Below are positions 22,027 through 33,221 of a DNA stretch of 64,000 bases, piece by piece (position 1 is the first letter of the stretch; the number at the start of each line of letters is the position of its first letter). The DNA comes from Rutstroemia sp. NJR-2017a BVV2 (lineage: Eukaryota; Ascomycota; Leotiomycetes; Helotiales; Rutstroemiaceae). The notes beneath the pieces were generated by a model, which had not been told where the DNA came from, did not search any database, and worked only from the letters and a program-made list of their open reading frames with translations. The stretch spans positions 980,001 to 1,044,000 of the forward strand of contig NJPS01000051.1 in the NCBI GenBank assembly GCA_002946415.1, in the 5' to 3' direction. The position numbers were made by a program, and so were the translations under genes.

Positions 22027-22149
22027 GGCATGACTGCAACTCTTGGATTACATTCATCCGGTATCGACTTCGCATCTCTACCTCCGCTCGCTCCTCGCCG
22101 AAGCTCCAGATCTCACCTGATCATATCATAATACACCTGCTATACTATA

Positions 22150-22201
22150 GTATGCTGTCCCATACTACCCCTCCATCTTACTCGATGCTAACTCCTTACA
22201 G
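22150..22201 (+). other. putative 5'UTR intron
   Basis: A GTATGC donor at 22150, a GCTAAC branch-like sequence at about 22186-22191 and a TTACAG acceptor ending at 22201 define a 52-bp intron of typical fungal form. It lies 30 bp before the ATG of the small Cys-containing ORF. It is seen in sequence only; splicing is inferred. Confidence 0.45.
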
Positions 22202-22231
22202 TCCAACCCTAACCCCCCAAGCATAACCAAA

Positions 22232-22393
22232 ATGTGCGAATACACCATTCACTACTACGTCTACACCGGTTGCATCGACCCCGGCGCCCATTACTTCAGC
22301 AGGTCCGTCGACGGCAACCGTGACCGTCGATGTCCTAAAGGTCCCCATGAACGCTACATCGTTCAACCAGGCAAGTGTCACCTATGTTCGTGA
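22232..22393 (+). CDS. 53-aa Cys-containing small protein
   Basis: This is an intronless 53-aa ORF starting MCEYTIHYYVYTGC. It has cysteines at 2, 14, 34, 49 and 52, several His/Tyr, and motifs DPGAH (16-20), RRCPKGPHERY (32-42) and GKCHLC (47-52). There is no signal peptide or membrane segment. Coding character is suggested by regular C-ending codons (TAC, ACC, ATC, GAC, CAC), unlike the flanking DNA. An upstream TATA box and a likely 5'UTR intron agree with a real transcript. I recall similar short fungal hypothetical proteins (CEYT...C...GPH.RY...G.C..LC) but cannot name a family or function. The Cys/His spacing could bind a metal; this is inference. Confidence 0.6.
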   Translation: MCEYTIHYYVYTGCIDPGAHYFSRSVDGNRDRRCPKGPHERYIVQPGKCHLCS

Positions 22394-22579
22394 CCCCAGC
22401 CCTAGTCATCTCCGTAGATGATGGCTCCTGTGCGTTGACACAACATCCGCACCAAAACCGCACAACACCCGCGCACATACACGGCGCAAGATTCAACCTC
22501 AAGGCTTCCCATCCACACACGCTAAATGCCCGTCACCCATTCATACGCCGTAACACAACTATTCATTGCCAGCGAGCCT

Positions 22580-22620
22580 ATTTCAGCAGCCTTTTCAGCA
22601 GCCTTTTCAGCAACCTTTTC
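22580..22620 (+). repeat. 12-bp tandem repeat TTTTCAGCAGCC
   Basis: There are three copies (one starting with TTT, the third with GCAACC) followed by TTTT. The copies create an apparent QQPF repeat in one frame, which I regard as non-coding. Confidence 0.85.
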
Positions 22621-23320
22621 TATATTTCCTTTTGAGCGGGGCGTTTCACGGAAAACACATCAATAGGAGTCGGGTAAAATGTGCAGTTTTTGGCGCTCAC
22701 TCTATTTCCATCGCGCACAGCATCATCATCGCCACTTTTTCATTTTTCAATTGCACTTTGACTATATATGCATTATCTTCTATTTTTATACAAGGGATGG
22801 GATGGGAACTGGTTTGGAGCGAGGTGGTTCTCATGGGATTTTCACTTTTGGGATGGATGGATGGATGGATTCGGGGGGGTAGAGGGGAATTGCAAAAAAT
22901 GTCTTATCCCGGAACTAGGAGGGAAGGAGGGACGACTACCGCATCGGCACAAAAAGGGAAACAAAAAAGAAAAGGTTTCGGAACCCTTGGGGAATGGATG
23001 GATGGTCTCTTTTTCTTCATGGATTTTTTCTGCTGTTCGTCCTTGCGCTTGTCAGCTTACTATATGCCTCCCGGGGCTAGCTAGCTGACTAGTTAATACA
23101 TGCCGAATATGAATTATCTATATCAGTATCAATATGAACATCGATATCACCACTCAGCTCCACTACCAAAATCCATTCCCGTGACAAATCGATAGACAAT
23201 ACTTCTTTTTCCACCTTGATGGTCAGGTCAGAGCAGCGGAAGAGGGATTCGCTAGCGAAGTCTAGCGACGCGAATCCGAGAAAGGACTTTTTGTTCGCTT
23301 ATTTTGCTGAAAATGAGGTT

Positions 23321-23353
23321 GATCGTGATCGTGATCGTGATCGTGATCGTGAT
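23321..23353 (+). repeat. 6-bp tandem repeat GATCGT
   Basis: Five exact GATCGT units are followed by GATG. It is a perfect short microsatellite. Confidence 0.95.
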
Positions 23354-26300
23354 GTTTTGATCTCTCTCCATGTACAAGTAGCTTTTGTGGCTGCGGTTAT
23401 GGCGTGTTTAATTCTGCTAAGACCAGGGTTAGGGGTTTTTCTCGATTTGTTGGATTCTTTTGGGCGGCGGCGGCTGGGGTCTACCATGCATGCATGTGTA
23501 AGCCATGTGGTTTTTCTGTTGTACAATAAGTTATTCCGCACATTTTCTTTGCGTAACATTCTCTGATCCCTTTTTGCTTTTGGTGTTTTTTTCCTTTTTG
23601 GTTGTAGGTTGGTTATTTGTAAGGACATAGAGGCAATGCTTATTCCGAAGTTTATCAAAATAATCGTATGTTAACATATGAGTCCAATGGAGAAAGAAAA
23701 TCAAATAGTAGTAGGTGCATGAATGGAGACTCTGTTTCCAAAAACTTAAGCTTTTCTGCAGTGGAACATGAATTTTTATCTTGATCTCTGAAGATCAATT
23801 TCGTGTCACCAAAACCTAGAGCACGTAGCACAGGAGACAACCGAAAGCGATGCCGAAAGCGAATCTCGTGATGAGATATTGAGAAGGATGTGATAGAATA
23901 GCTACCTACCTACTGTGCTGCTGCAATTTTTTGTGTGCAGAAGTAAGGAAGGAGGAAGCGAAAGAAAAGAAACGAAACGAAACATGCTTTTTCCTTTCCT
24001 AGCTCAGCATGGAACGCCACAATGAGAACACGGTCCGAAAGATAGCCAGAGCTTTTTCCCTATCATGCAGGACGCGCTGCAGTGCCGTCACTAGACGTCG
24101 ATCGTTCGTGCATGAACGATTGATTGGTGGAGTGGCTTTTTCTGTCAAGAGAGTGAGGCAACCCCCGCGGCCCCTGGAACTTCCAATAACAAATCAATTT
24201 AAGATCTTGAGTCTGTAACTATTAGTTGTGATACGATACACAAGAAGCTGGGGAAACGGGAACAGGGTTCGGTGGCAGGCATCATTTTGGGGGTAGGAGT
24301 GCTCGACTTCCCAAGAGGCATCGGTTTCCATAGGACCCCTTAAAATTTGAACTATCTCGCAAGCTTCTCTTCATATGGAGACCTTCTTGACTTGCTTTTT
24401 GTGTCGCTTGCCGTACGCTGTAAACCGACGTGGCCTTTTCTCCATTGAGCTCGGCGATGAACCTTCATGTTACACATAAATATCGGAGAAACGGACTTTC
24501 AGCCGTTTCAAAGAGGGTTTTCTAGAACATGCTGTTGTCTACTATCTTGGATACTATACTACTGATCCCGTCGTACCCGTGTAGTTTTGAACATGGACGA
24601 GTCTCGAGGACGTGATGACTCAATATTGTGTGACGGAATGACCTTTCGCGGTGATGCGTAAAAGAAGTGGCAGCACAAATAAACAAGCAGAATTGCTGTA
24701 CAACGTTTGAAACCCCAAAAACATCCGTGCAAGGAGTGTCTCAGGGCAAAAGAGCCGATGGGTTCTGCTCCTTTTGAACCTAAAACATCTCATCGCAAGA
24801 GAAAAAAGGGTTCAGACTTTGTTCTAGGTCAGTTGCGAATCCAGACGGTGAACGGCTAGCATCATGGGTGCTATGTCACAGCCTGTGCGTTAAAGAACAG
24901 GCAGACTCGAGGGCCGAACGACCCATATGACTCCTACAAACTAGCCATGGCCGTCCGGGAATCATTTAACGCTACTATTGAGTTTAGTAGGGTCCGTGTA
25001 GTTCTCACTGGACGCAATCGAGCGAGCGTTAGATGGACCAGTAAATATCAATCTGGATAGGAAGGAAATGCTTTGTGCGCCGCCCGCCTGCAGGCAGAGC
25101 CGCTACTGTTGCCTTTAATGAAACTTAATCTGGGCTCCTTGTAGATGAATCTCTGCTCCCCGCATAGAAGACACCAAGCTCTGAAGAGACCTCCCGTATA
25201 GAACTTTCCCGACCCCTCCGTTGTTCACAGAGCTGAGTAGTTTGCGCCTTTGTAGTCAGTATTTTGGTGCTTGTTAGATGATCCAATGGGCATGGTTATC
25301 ACATTGATTATGATAGACGAGGATGTGAAAGTCAAAATGCGCTCAAATTGTGGCAGTCTAGTCAAATTACATAGAGTTGACGGAGTACAGGTCTGAAGAA
25401 TTTAGGGCATATCGCAAAGGTGCTATGAGTGGCTAGTTGCACCATCACAGCTTACTGGATTCCAGAGTCTTGGAACCACTGCCCGGGGAGTGACCTTTGG
25501 GGCGGAGAAGTGTAGCTGACCGCCGATGTGATCATCACTCGATGAAAGATCTCATCTTGTGTACATCACCAAGACACTCTGATCGTCGATTTTTCTTTTG
25601 ATATGCTGAATTGGATCTGAGAAAGCGGATTTCGAAACTTCAAAAGCAAATATTTGGCTGACAACGACTAGCTGAACATGAGACATCTTGGCAGGGAAAG
25701 ATGTAAAGCCAAAGTATTGAGATACTCCCCACATAGGCTTGAAATCAGGTCTAAGTTCCACCGGACCCGAGCGGAGCGCGATAATTTATCTGCTTTTGGG
25801 TCATGTTCGCGAAGATTGAGATTTGCAACAAGCGTCACTTCCGATAACAAAGCGGATCTGCTAATGGCGTTGGTGAAAGTTGTCCCCTGGCGATAATTGC
25901 TTTAGTAGGCGTCAGATTCGTTACGAAATCCTATCCTCTCCCCCCCACGCCGGAAGGAACAGTTGGATAGCACTCGCGCGTATTCGAGCCGGTTTGGGAG
26001 CTATTGGGCACCTTCGTTAGTTCTGCGTATCTCTGTCAACATGAGCATGCATGTTGAGAGCTGTCACACACGCAAGGAATAGCTGTTGTATCAGGCTTCA
26101 CAGATCAAGCTCTGTGCCTCCACCAGATTGCCCCGCATTCGAGCAGATGCAGGAACGTCACACAGTTGGTGAAGCAAGATGCTCTTTCGATGCGAAGGCC
26201 AAGTGTTAAGATATCCTGTGATCATGCGTTCCGTGATATCAATTACGGCACGAAAACGAAGTTGATGGCGAAGATTGTTTTGTTTTCGTTTGTGGTGCGA

Positions 26301-28429
26301 AACACGAGTGATGTGCGAGTGATGTGGGGTTACAGTAGATCTAGAGCTTGGTCCTCAATTTCCGTATCTGGAAGGCACTGCTTCTACTGTATTTGCGCGA
26401 CGAATCGCCGGAGTTTTTCTCCTACTCCCCAAGGAGTTGCCTTTCAGGTTGTCATCGAAAGAGGAAATGCGTGTGCATTATTTCTCTATGACGGAGATGG
26501 TGTAGGTAATGTGATAAATCGCAGTAAAGCAGGCCTGAGAAGGAAGTGAGAGTTGACATATCAAACACGCAAAATATGCAAAGCTATTTGGGACATTCGC
26601 AATCGAACAAAAGATACCCCAATTGGAAGAGGCTCAGATCAAATTTTATCACTCTTGATGTATATATTTATATTTCGGGTTGCACTTGGTATTTGGACAT
26701 TCATATAGATCTTGTAGCTGTACTTGGGTAAATGTACATATATGTATATATATCAAGAATATCTACGGATGCTCATGCGCATATGCGTAACACTCCATCA
26801 TCTATGCATCGACTCTACCAGCTACGCAGTCCGAAGCCACCAATAACAGAACTTACTAGACCATCGCATCACACCATATCACGAACTCGTCACAATCGAC
26901 CGTCTAATCGACAAGAGGGTCGGCAGCGTAAAAGTTACCGCAGCTGGCACATCACCCCTCTCAAAAAGAATCGATCCATTTAACAATGAATTCACACCCT
27001 AAACAGCTATAACGGCACTTTTCTCACGGCAAGACTGTCCATCTATAGAATCAGCGTCCGCTTTTGACACAGTAACGTGATCGTCGTTGGAATTGCAGTC
27101 ATATTGGCGGTACATGGTGACCCAGTCGTACTTGTCCCAGTACACTTAGACAGTGGTGGTTAGATAGGGTCAATTGATACATTCTGCTACCGTTGCAGAG
27201 AAGTCGACGTTGCATCTGGGAGCACCCAGCAGTGTCTAGGGATGGGGTGCTAGAAGGCGGTTAGTGGGACGAGAAAAGAGTTCATCAAGTTGATCTGTTG
27301 AAAGAGAGAGGCGGTTGGAGCGGGGGCTTATCATCCATGAGCTATGCCATCTGTGCCATTGTCTGTAGTGAGAAGACGTCAGTCAATGGCTGGTCATCGC
27401 AACGTATTGTGCATGAAAGAGGAGGAGAAAGAGATGGTAAATGAAATCGGAAAACTCAGCATGGCCGGGGTAACTAACAGGCTCCCATACCGTAGCCATT
27501 CGAGACACCTATAAGGAGTCCAAAAGAGAGATCGCATGAGATTTGTGAATGTTGAGGGGTAGGAAGGCTCTTGGGGCAGCACGAAATGTAGTATGGATAT
27601 ACACAATGTCAAAATGAAGATCAAGCTAGTCAACAAATATCGGAGCTCGATACAAGACCAAAGTCGAGAGGTATTAGATACTGAGCTAGATCCAATGCAC
27701 AGCGAAGTCATACATATCAGTACTTCAAGCAAAGACTCTGCCTTGAAGGCATTTCGAATGCGCTGCGATCTCTAACATGGCCTGGAGGATGTGAACCTTG
27801 TGCACCACTTCGCGGTAAGATATTCATGTTGCCCTAGGATCTCTCCAAGCCCTGGACACTACAGCTACCCCACCATTCGAAGACAACAGCCTGCTCGGAT
27901 TGATGAAGGGTCACAAACAGGTCACCGCTAAATAAAGTGGTCGACTCTTGCACGAGCAGCACTAGGAGGTAGGAGCTACGTAGATACGGACGAGACAGCA
28001 AAGAAATGACATCTACAATGATCGTAGACTTTGTAATAATTCTCATTTGGCATACCAGCCAGTATATGATCGCAATCTTCGCGGGAAGCAGCTCCTGTGT
28101 TGACTCCTAGGTCAAAAAACAGAGTCGTCCGTTGCATGCATATTCCACAAGCACTTCCACAGAGACTTCTTAACAGATGTACACAATCTTCAGATAGTAT
28201 CAAGAAAGAAGGAGTATGCGAAAGGTCCCGCAGGATTGTCGTACGGGGCTCGTAGGCCGTCTGTCGTCGAAAGAGACGCTCCTGTAGGGCTAACAACTAA
28301 TGAGTGATATTGACGCGCGCGTTTAGGTTGTTAGAAGAGGGCTGCTGGAAGAGCGGAGACGCCATAAATCCTTCATAGCTGTGGACGAAGGATGTGCTCA
28401 ATCAGGAGTTCACATGCCAAATATTGTGT

Positions 28430-28551
28430 TGTAAGGTTACGATTCGAATCAATAATACTGGCATAATATCTTGATTATTGTCAACTATGGATGTGTTGGT
28501 CAACCACTTGACCAAGTGGTTGATATACTATTCCCACTGGCTTACGCTAAC
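28430..28551 (-). repeat. copia LTR, left copy (3' LTR of the element)
   Basis: This repeat runs from TGTAAGGTTACG to TTACGCTAAC on the plus strand. It contains a perfect 10-bp inverted repeat (CAACCACTTG/CAAGTGGTTG, 2-bp spacer) at 28501-28522. It abuts the truncated RT fragment directly, with no polypurine tract between. Confidence 0.9.
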
Positions 28552-30913
28552 GCTGTGATAGCGTCTATTTGTTCAATCTCTAGATCTAGCATTGTAGTAA
28601 TGGCAGGTATTATCTTCCATGTAGACGATCTGTATACACCGGTATAGGTTTGATCGTAGTCTCTGCCGTACTGTTGTTCGAATCCTCGTACAACGTATCG
28701 AGCTTTGTACTTAGAGATTATACCGTTTATATCTCTCTTTGTTTTGAAAACAAGCTTTCCTTGTAGGAATTTTGTGCCTGTTGGGATATCCTTACGGCTG
28801 ACCAGCTCAAATATCTTATTCTTTGCAAGTGATTGATACTCTGCTTCAATAGCCTTAATCCACTCTTCAGTATCAGGTCTTTTGAGAAATTGAGGTACTC
28901 TTCAAGTGTCTTCGGATCGTTGCCACTGTCTTTTAAACCTACAGCGAATACAGTATGGTAAGTTTGTATTAGCAGGAATACGTACCGAGTGATCCTGATA
29001 TATCTTGCCTCAGCAAGCCCTTGACGATCTTCTGTATTTCCCGCAGACCTTCAATCGATAGGTGTCCAAAGCGTTGATACCATTGACGAACCGTAGTTGG
29101 CTTCTTAACTACTGGAAACAGAGGTATATACGTAAAGTTAGGAGTATTATTATCTGAAGGCAGGATATTCATGATTTGGAGGTCCTGATTAACTTGGAAC
29201 AGTTCTTTCCAGTCTTTGCTATAGACTTTATGATCCCATAAGCCTCCTCCTATATTAAGATGCTTCTTTCCTGAGAACAGTCGACAAGATAGTGTTGGCA
29301 GATGGAGAAGGTTCTTCAGAAAGATAGTCCTGACTTCTCCTTTACTATCTTTGTACTTAAACTCACCTGTTCCAACCCCAATTGGAACGATTGGGTTGCT
29401 TACTGTAAGGAGGGGCTCGAATTCTCCTAGCTTTGCTTCTCTGTATAACAGGAAATCACCTATTTCTGGTGTCCTATAGTCGTGAGCTCCAGTATCATAT
29501 ATCCAAGAGTTGTACCTTGATATGATTGCAAGTTGAGTAGCAGTGGAGACAGTATTACTGTATTAGATTGGCTTAATACGACTATTCCAGAAGATAGAAC
29601 CGGAATAGTGAACTTCGGTCCCTTGGAGGAGTCGTCGGAACCGTTATCCTTCTTTTTCTCTTTGTTCTCCTTCTTATATTCCTTGTATGTAATCCACTTC
29701 TTGCTAGTCTTCTCCTCCTATTCCTTTCTTGCTACTGAGTTCTTAGGGTTATTGAAACAGGTCTCAGAACTGGAATATGCCTTTGTGAAAGGTCGATTAC
29801 AGAACTTGTACTTCTCTTTTGAGTTGTTAGGCTTACCCTTAGGTTTACTCTTGCCTTTAAACAGAATAGTGCTTTGGTTCGTTGATCCTTCTATTCGGTG
29901 TGCCTCATCAGTAATATCCTGAATAAGCTCTTCGAGCGAACAGATCTTCTTTGTATTACAGGCAGTCGATCGTTGGCGTTCAGCCTAGATTGGGAACTTC
30001 TTATCAAGCATAGCGATGAAGTTCATATAGTAGATCTCGTCGGGGATGTTGATCTTCAACTCCTTAAGCTTCGAGATAGATTTTCGAAATGTGATTATAA
30101 CAGTGTCGAGTGATTCGAAGTTATCTACCTTTAAGTCGTTGTATTTGCGCTACGCGTTGTATTGCAGAACGTAGCCTTTGCCTGGATACTGATTCTTGAT
30201 AGCCTTGATCATTTCAATTGTAGTGTTGCATTCTATGATCATATCTCTAGGTCTATTCTCAGTACAGCTGTAAGTGATCGCTATCTTCATTTTGGTGTCC
30301 TTTGATTTCCAGATCTTCTACTTGGTCACTGCTTCTTTCTTTGCTTTTGAGTTGTCTTCGTCGACCTCTTTCGGCGGGGTATAGCTATCCTTGATGGTTT
30401 TACCTAGATCATTCGCATCAGCCAGATTCTCGATAGCTTTCAGCCAGGTATTGAGGTTATCTTCTCCTCTCAAGTGGATATTCTTCAGGAGAGATAGACT
30501 CGTAGTTGAGATAGTACTGGATTCCTCTATTGTAAGCAGATACAGACTGTCTGGTTGCCTATTGGAGTTCGAGGTGGTTGAGCGTGATGATTGGTTAGTG
30601 GAATTGGACTTCTTCGAGTACTTCTATAGAGATAGAGCATCGATCGGGGGTTATTTCGGATTTCTCGGAAGATTATTTACAGAGTTTTCTCAATTAACTT
30701 CCTGTACTATAGTTTCCGAATCACTGATTCGCGACAAATATCTGATGAAATATGGCGTATATTGAGTTTCCGGCTATCCGGCCGTTCTCTGAAATTCCTT
30801 TGGATTCTCCTACCTGGTACCTCCTGGATGTAGAGGTTGCCTGTTACTCGTTCCTTCGAAGGGATAACTTCGTAGTTGGCGGTATCGATGTTGTTGTCGA
30901 GGTAGAAGGGCAA
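28552..30913 (-). pseudogene. degenerate copia gag-pol polyprotein
   Basis: Read on the minus strand, the gag portion (about 30.5-29.9 kb) has a UBN2-like segment with a few in-frame stops. The CCHC zinc knuckle is damaged: only two of its cysteines remain, in FCNRP and ETCFNN. Next comes a protease site, WIYDTGAHDY (about 29.5 kb). The GAG-pre-integrase motif WYQRFGHLSIEGLREIQK follows at about 29.1 kb. Around 28.9 kb the frame passes directly to the start of RVT_2 (EEWIKAIEAEYQSLAK, KYKARYVVRGFEQQYG) and ends at LEIEQIDAITA next to the LTR. The core integrase and the RT catalytic site are missing, so the copy is dead. Stops and shifts prevent a single ORF. Confidence 0.85.
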
Positions 30914-30962
30914 AAGAAGCTTACTAGCTAGTTGACCAAGGTGCGGCAGCTATTGGGATTGT

Positions 30963-30983
30963 GTATCCGGGCTTATAACCTAT
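30963..30983 (-). other. primer-binding site, half-tRNA(iMet) type
   Basis: Immediately inside the right LTR, the minus strand reads ATAGGTTATAAGCCCGGATAC. GGTTATRAGCCC is complementary to the anticodon arm of initiator Met tRNA, the internal priming site known from copia-like elements, with one G-to-A change. It confirms the minus orientation of the element and the LTR boundary. Confidence 0.65.
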
Positions 30984-31105
30984 TGTAAGGTTACGATTCG
31001 AATCAATAATACTGGTATAATATCTTGATTATTGTCAACTATGGATGTATTGGTCAACCACTTGACCAAGTGGTTGATATACTATTCCCACTGGCTTACG
31101 CTAAC
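30984..31105 (-). repeat. copia LTR, right copy (5' LTR of the element)
   Basis: This copy is identical in length to the left one and differs by two transitions (GGTATAA versus GGCATAA, and GATGTATT versus GATGTGTT). It carries the same 22-bp hairpin at 31055-31076. The primer-binding site follows on its inner side. Confidence 0.9.
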
Positions 31106-31968
31106 CCCTAATAGGTATAGCCTCATTGGCTCAGTGTTCCTTACTTTCAACATATTGTATTATGTGAGCCAAGGAATTATTGGAAAAACGTCCCTAATTA
31201 TAACCGATATGGTCATGTCTTTCGTGATATGGATTATCGTGGAGTAGCGTAGCCTTGATCATCATGAGAAGCAAAGCTGTCCAAGTGGGTAAAATTTTAG
31301 CTGGTAATACTTGGGAAAAAAAGAATAGCAAAATTATGACATAGGATAGATATTTGCTGAATTGATGAGGAAGTCAGATGCCTAGACTCACCGACAACAA
31401 CCACAGACACTAACTAGAGCAAGGAATAGTGCCTCAGGTTCAAGTAACACCAGCCATCCGGACCTACTTTAGTATTATGCAACACTGGATTTCTATGTGT
31501 CATCGCGTCCCCTTTTAAGTAAAATGCCCTCATCCTTTCCCATAAAATACCTACTAATTCGGCACCAAGCGTCAAAACACCATCGACCATGACATGAATC
31601 TACCAAATCGGCACTCGTCATAGGTTGAGATGCAGAAATTGCCCTTTTCACAAGGGAATGTCGTCAGACTAAAGGGTGCACGAAGCGCCCCGGAACACTA
31701 CCCCGGATTATTTTTTTCTAAATGTGGATACGGGAATGATTCGGTAATGTCTCCGGTTCAGCGTATTTTGTCTTTGAAGGCCGGAGATGTTGAAATGACG
31801 GTGTGTTTCCCTTTGTCATCGAAGGTGGTGGATTCGTGTTGGCGAATATTTGTACTCCTTCAACAGGCATGCATTTTTTGGTTCGAGTGTTCTTCTGGAT
31901 TTTCCTCGTAACAGTTGTAGTACTGTACTATCAAGGTTCATTCGTCATTTTCTTTGATTAGCTTGGCA
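31106..31968. other. intergenic between retroelement and HPP gene
   Basis: No coding signal is seen. One 93-codon frame (31630-31911) has no recognisable feature. The promoter of the HPP gene should lie at the right end. Confidence 0.4.
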
Positions 31969-32951
31969 ATGGTCATTCCGAGCGGTCGCCTCGCTTTAGA
32001 TTTCAACATAGATGATTACCTCAACCGCTTTATACCCGCCTCTAGACTACACATCCTCCCTCAATATGTTTCCTGGTTCTTGGGATATCGTCGAGAACAA
32101 CGCGCTCCGGTTGGGACTCTGGTGATATGGTTCTGGGCATTTGTGGGCGCGTTCTGTGGGATTGCGATCGTAGAAGGTGTCTATTCAACACACTTCTTCA
32201 AGGAACATGGAACTCCGCTGGTCATTGCCAGTTTTGTATGTATTGGTCTCAAATCCAATATTCGACAAGATGAGAATTAACAAGGAGTTAGGGCGCAGCA
32301 GCAGTCCTTGAATATAACACAATAGATTCGCCGTTGGCGCAACCTCGAAATGCGATCTTGGGCCAAATCCTCGCCTCCATCATTGGCGTTAGCATAACGA
32401 AACTTTTCGAACTCTCTTCAAACTTTGAGAATTTACGCTGGCTAGCAGGTGCTCTTTCAGTAGGCGTCACCTCTGCTGTTATGGGTTTGACCGGAACCAT
32501 ACACCCTCCAGCTGGCGCTACCGCTCTCATGGCCGCTACTTCTGTCGAGATCACCGAAATCGGCTGGCGTCTTATACCAGTGGTTGCGCTAGGCAGCATC
32601 CTAATTGTTGCTACAGCTTGCGTGATAAACAACATCCAGCGAACGTTTCCAGTATATTGGTGGACAGCAGTGAACCTCAGGCCGTCGGAGCAAAATAAAG
32701 ATGATATCGAAAAGGCTCCCGAAAATGGAGACAGCAGCGAAAAAAGTAGGAAGAAAGACAACTCCAAGATGGACGAGGATGTTATCAGCATCGGAAGGAA
32801 TAACATCGTAGTACCCGCTTGGATGGAGTTAGAGTATGAGGAAAGAGCAATTTTGGAAGTACTGCGGAATAGATTAAATGAGAGATTGCAGAATTCGAAG
32901 ACAGTAGAGAGCGATAGGACAAGGATTCATGGCTGGTCTGATGAAGGATAA
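31969..32951 (+). CDS. HPP-family integral membrane protein
   Basis: The model is join(31969..32235,32292..32951), 308 aa; the single 56-bp intron is phase 0. It contains the HPP family core: IASFGAAAVLEYNTIDSPLAQPRN, a Gly/Ser-rich helix (LGQILASIIGVSITKLF), and GTIHPPAGATALMAAT with the family's HPP tripeptide. Four to five hydrophobic segments lie between about 50 and 225. The last 80 residues are charged and probably cytosolic. Bacterial and plant relatives have been linked to nitrite transport in plastids; the fungal role is not established. The start is the ATG at 31969 (MVIPSGRLAL); no earlier in-frame ATG lies before the upstream stop. Confidence 0.88.
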
Positions 32952-33221
32952 GCTATGTATCGCAGACGTGCATATAGATATACGTATGGATAAACTCATG
33001 ACATGAAGGTTACCTTTTCGTCGAGCTTTTCCACGTCTGCTGAGTATGTGCCTGAGGATTGGATATCGACGTGCAACAAAATGTTTCTTTCTGTTGCTCC
33101 CCACATGGATGGCTGCTGCAGCTAAGATGCAATAGCTCCTCAGGCGTCAAGGCAAAAATGTGCAGATATGACTCCGAGAGTCTCAAGATGGTACTGTCCA
33201 GAAAAGTGTCTTTTCGTTCCT

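Larger units (their letters stand above)
22394..28429. other. 6-kb gene-poor region
   Basis: No gene is supported on either strand. Frames of up to about 170 codons (for example 22566-23084) derive from tandem repeats or simple sequence. From about 24.2 kb to 28.4 kb the DNA has no long frames and no simple sequence. It may contain decayed repeats, but I could not identify any element in it apart from the copia copy that follows. Confidence 0.4.
28430..31105 (-). mobile_element. internally deleted Ty1/copia LTR retrotransposon
   Basis: Two direct 122-bp repeats (28430-28551 and 30984-31105) bound a 2.4-kb interior that reads on the minus strand. In order it contains a primer-binding site, a degenerate gag, an aspartic-protease segment, a GAG-pre-integrase segment, and then only the beginning of the reverse transcriptase. 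The integrase, the rest of the RT, RNase H and the polypurine tract are absent. The LTRs differ at two positions, both transitions, so the element is fairly young or was homogenised. I see no clear target-site duplication. Order and motifs fix the copia superfamily; the family is not identified. It cannot move on its own. Confidence 0.88.

Noticed and set aside
22566..23088. 172-codon ORF with QQPF repeats and its overlapping 106-codon neighbour
   Set aside because: The sequence is explained by the TTTTCAGCAGCC array, GGATGG runs and T-rich DNA; no domain or splice context is visible.
23321..23353. GATCGT array considered as a CRISPR-like repeat
   Set aside because: The units are contiguous without spacers and the genome is eukaryotic; it is a microsatellite.
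26166..26549. 127-codon plus ORF in the gene-poor region
   Set aside because: It has no domain and no recognisable splice partners, and composition resembles the surrounding non-coding DNA.
28670..28690. GTTCGAATCC word as a tRNA T-loop
   Set aside because: It is part of the RT coding sequence of the copia element (VVRGFEQQY on the minus strand), and no cloverleaf surrounds it.
28969..30913. Several plus-strand ORFs (29533-30765) and minus-strand ORFs here as separate genes
   Set aside because: They lie within the copia interior; the minus-strand reading gives gag, protease and pre-integrase motifs, so plus-strand frames are shadows and the minus ones are pieces of one dead polyprotein.
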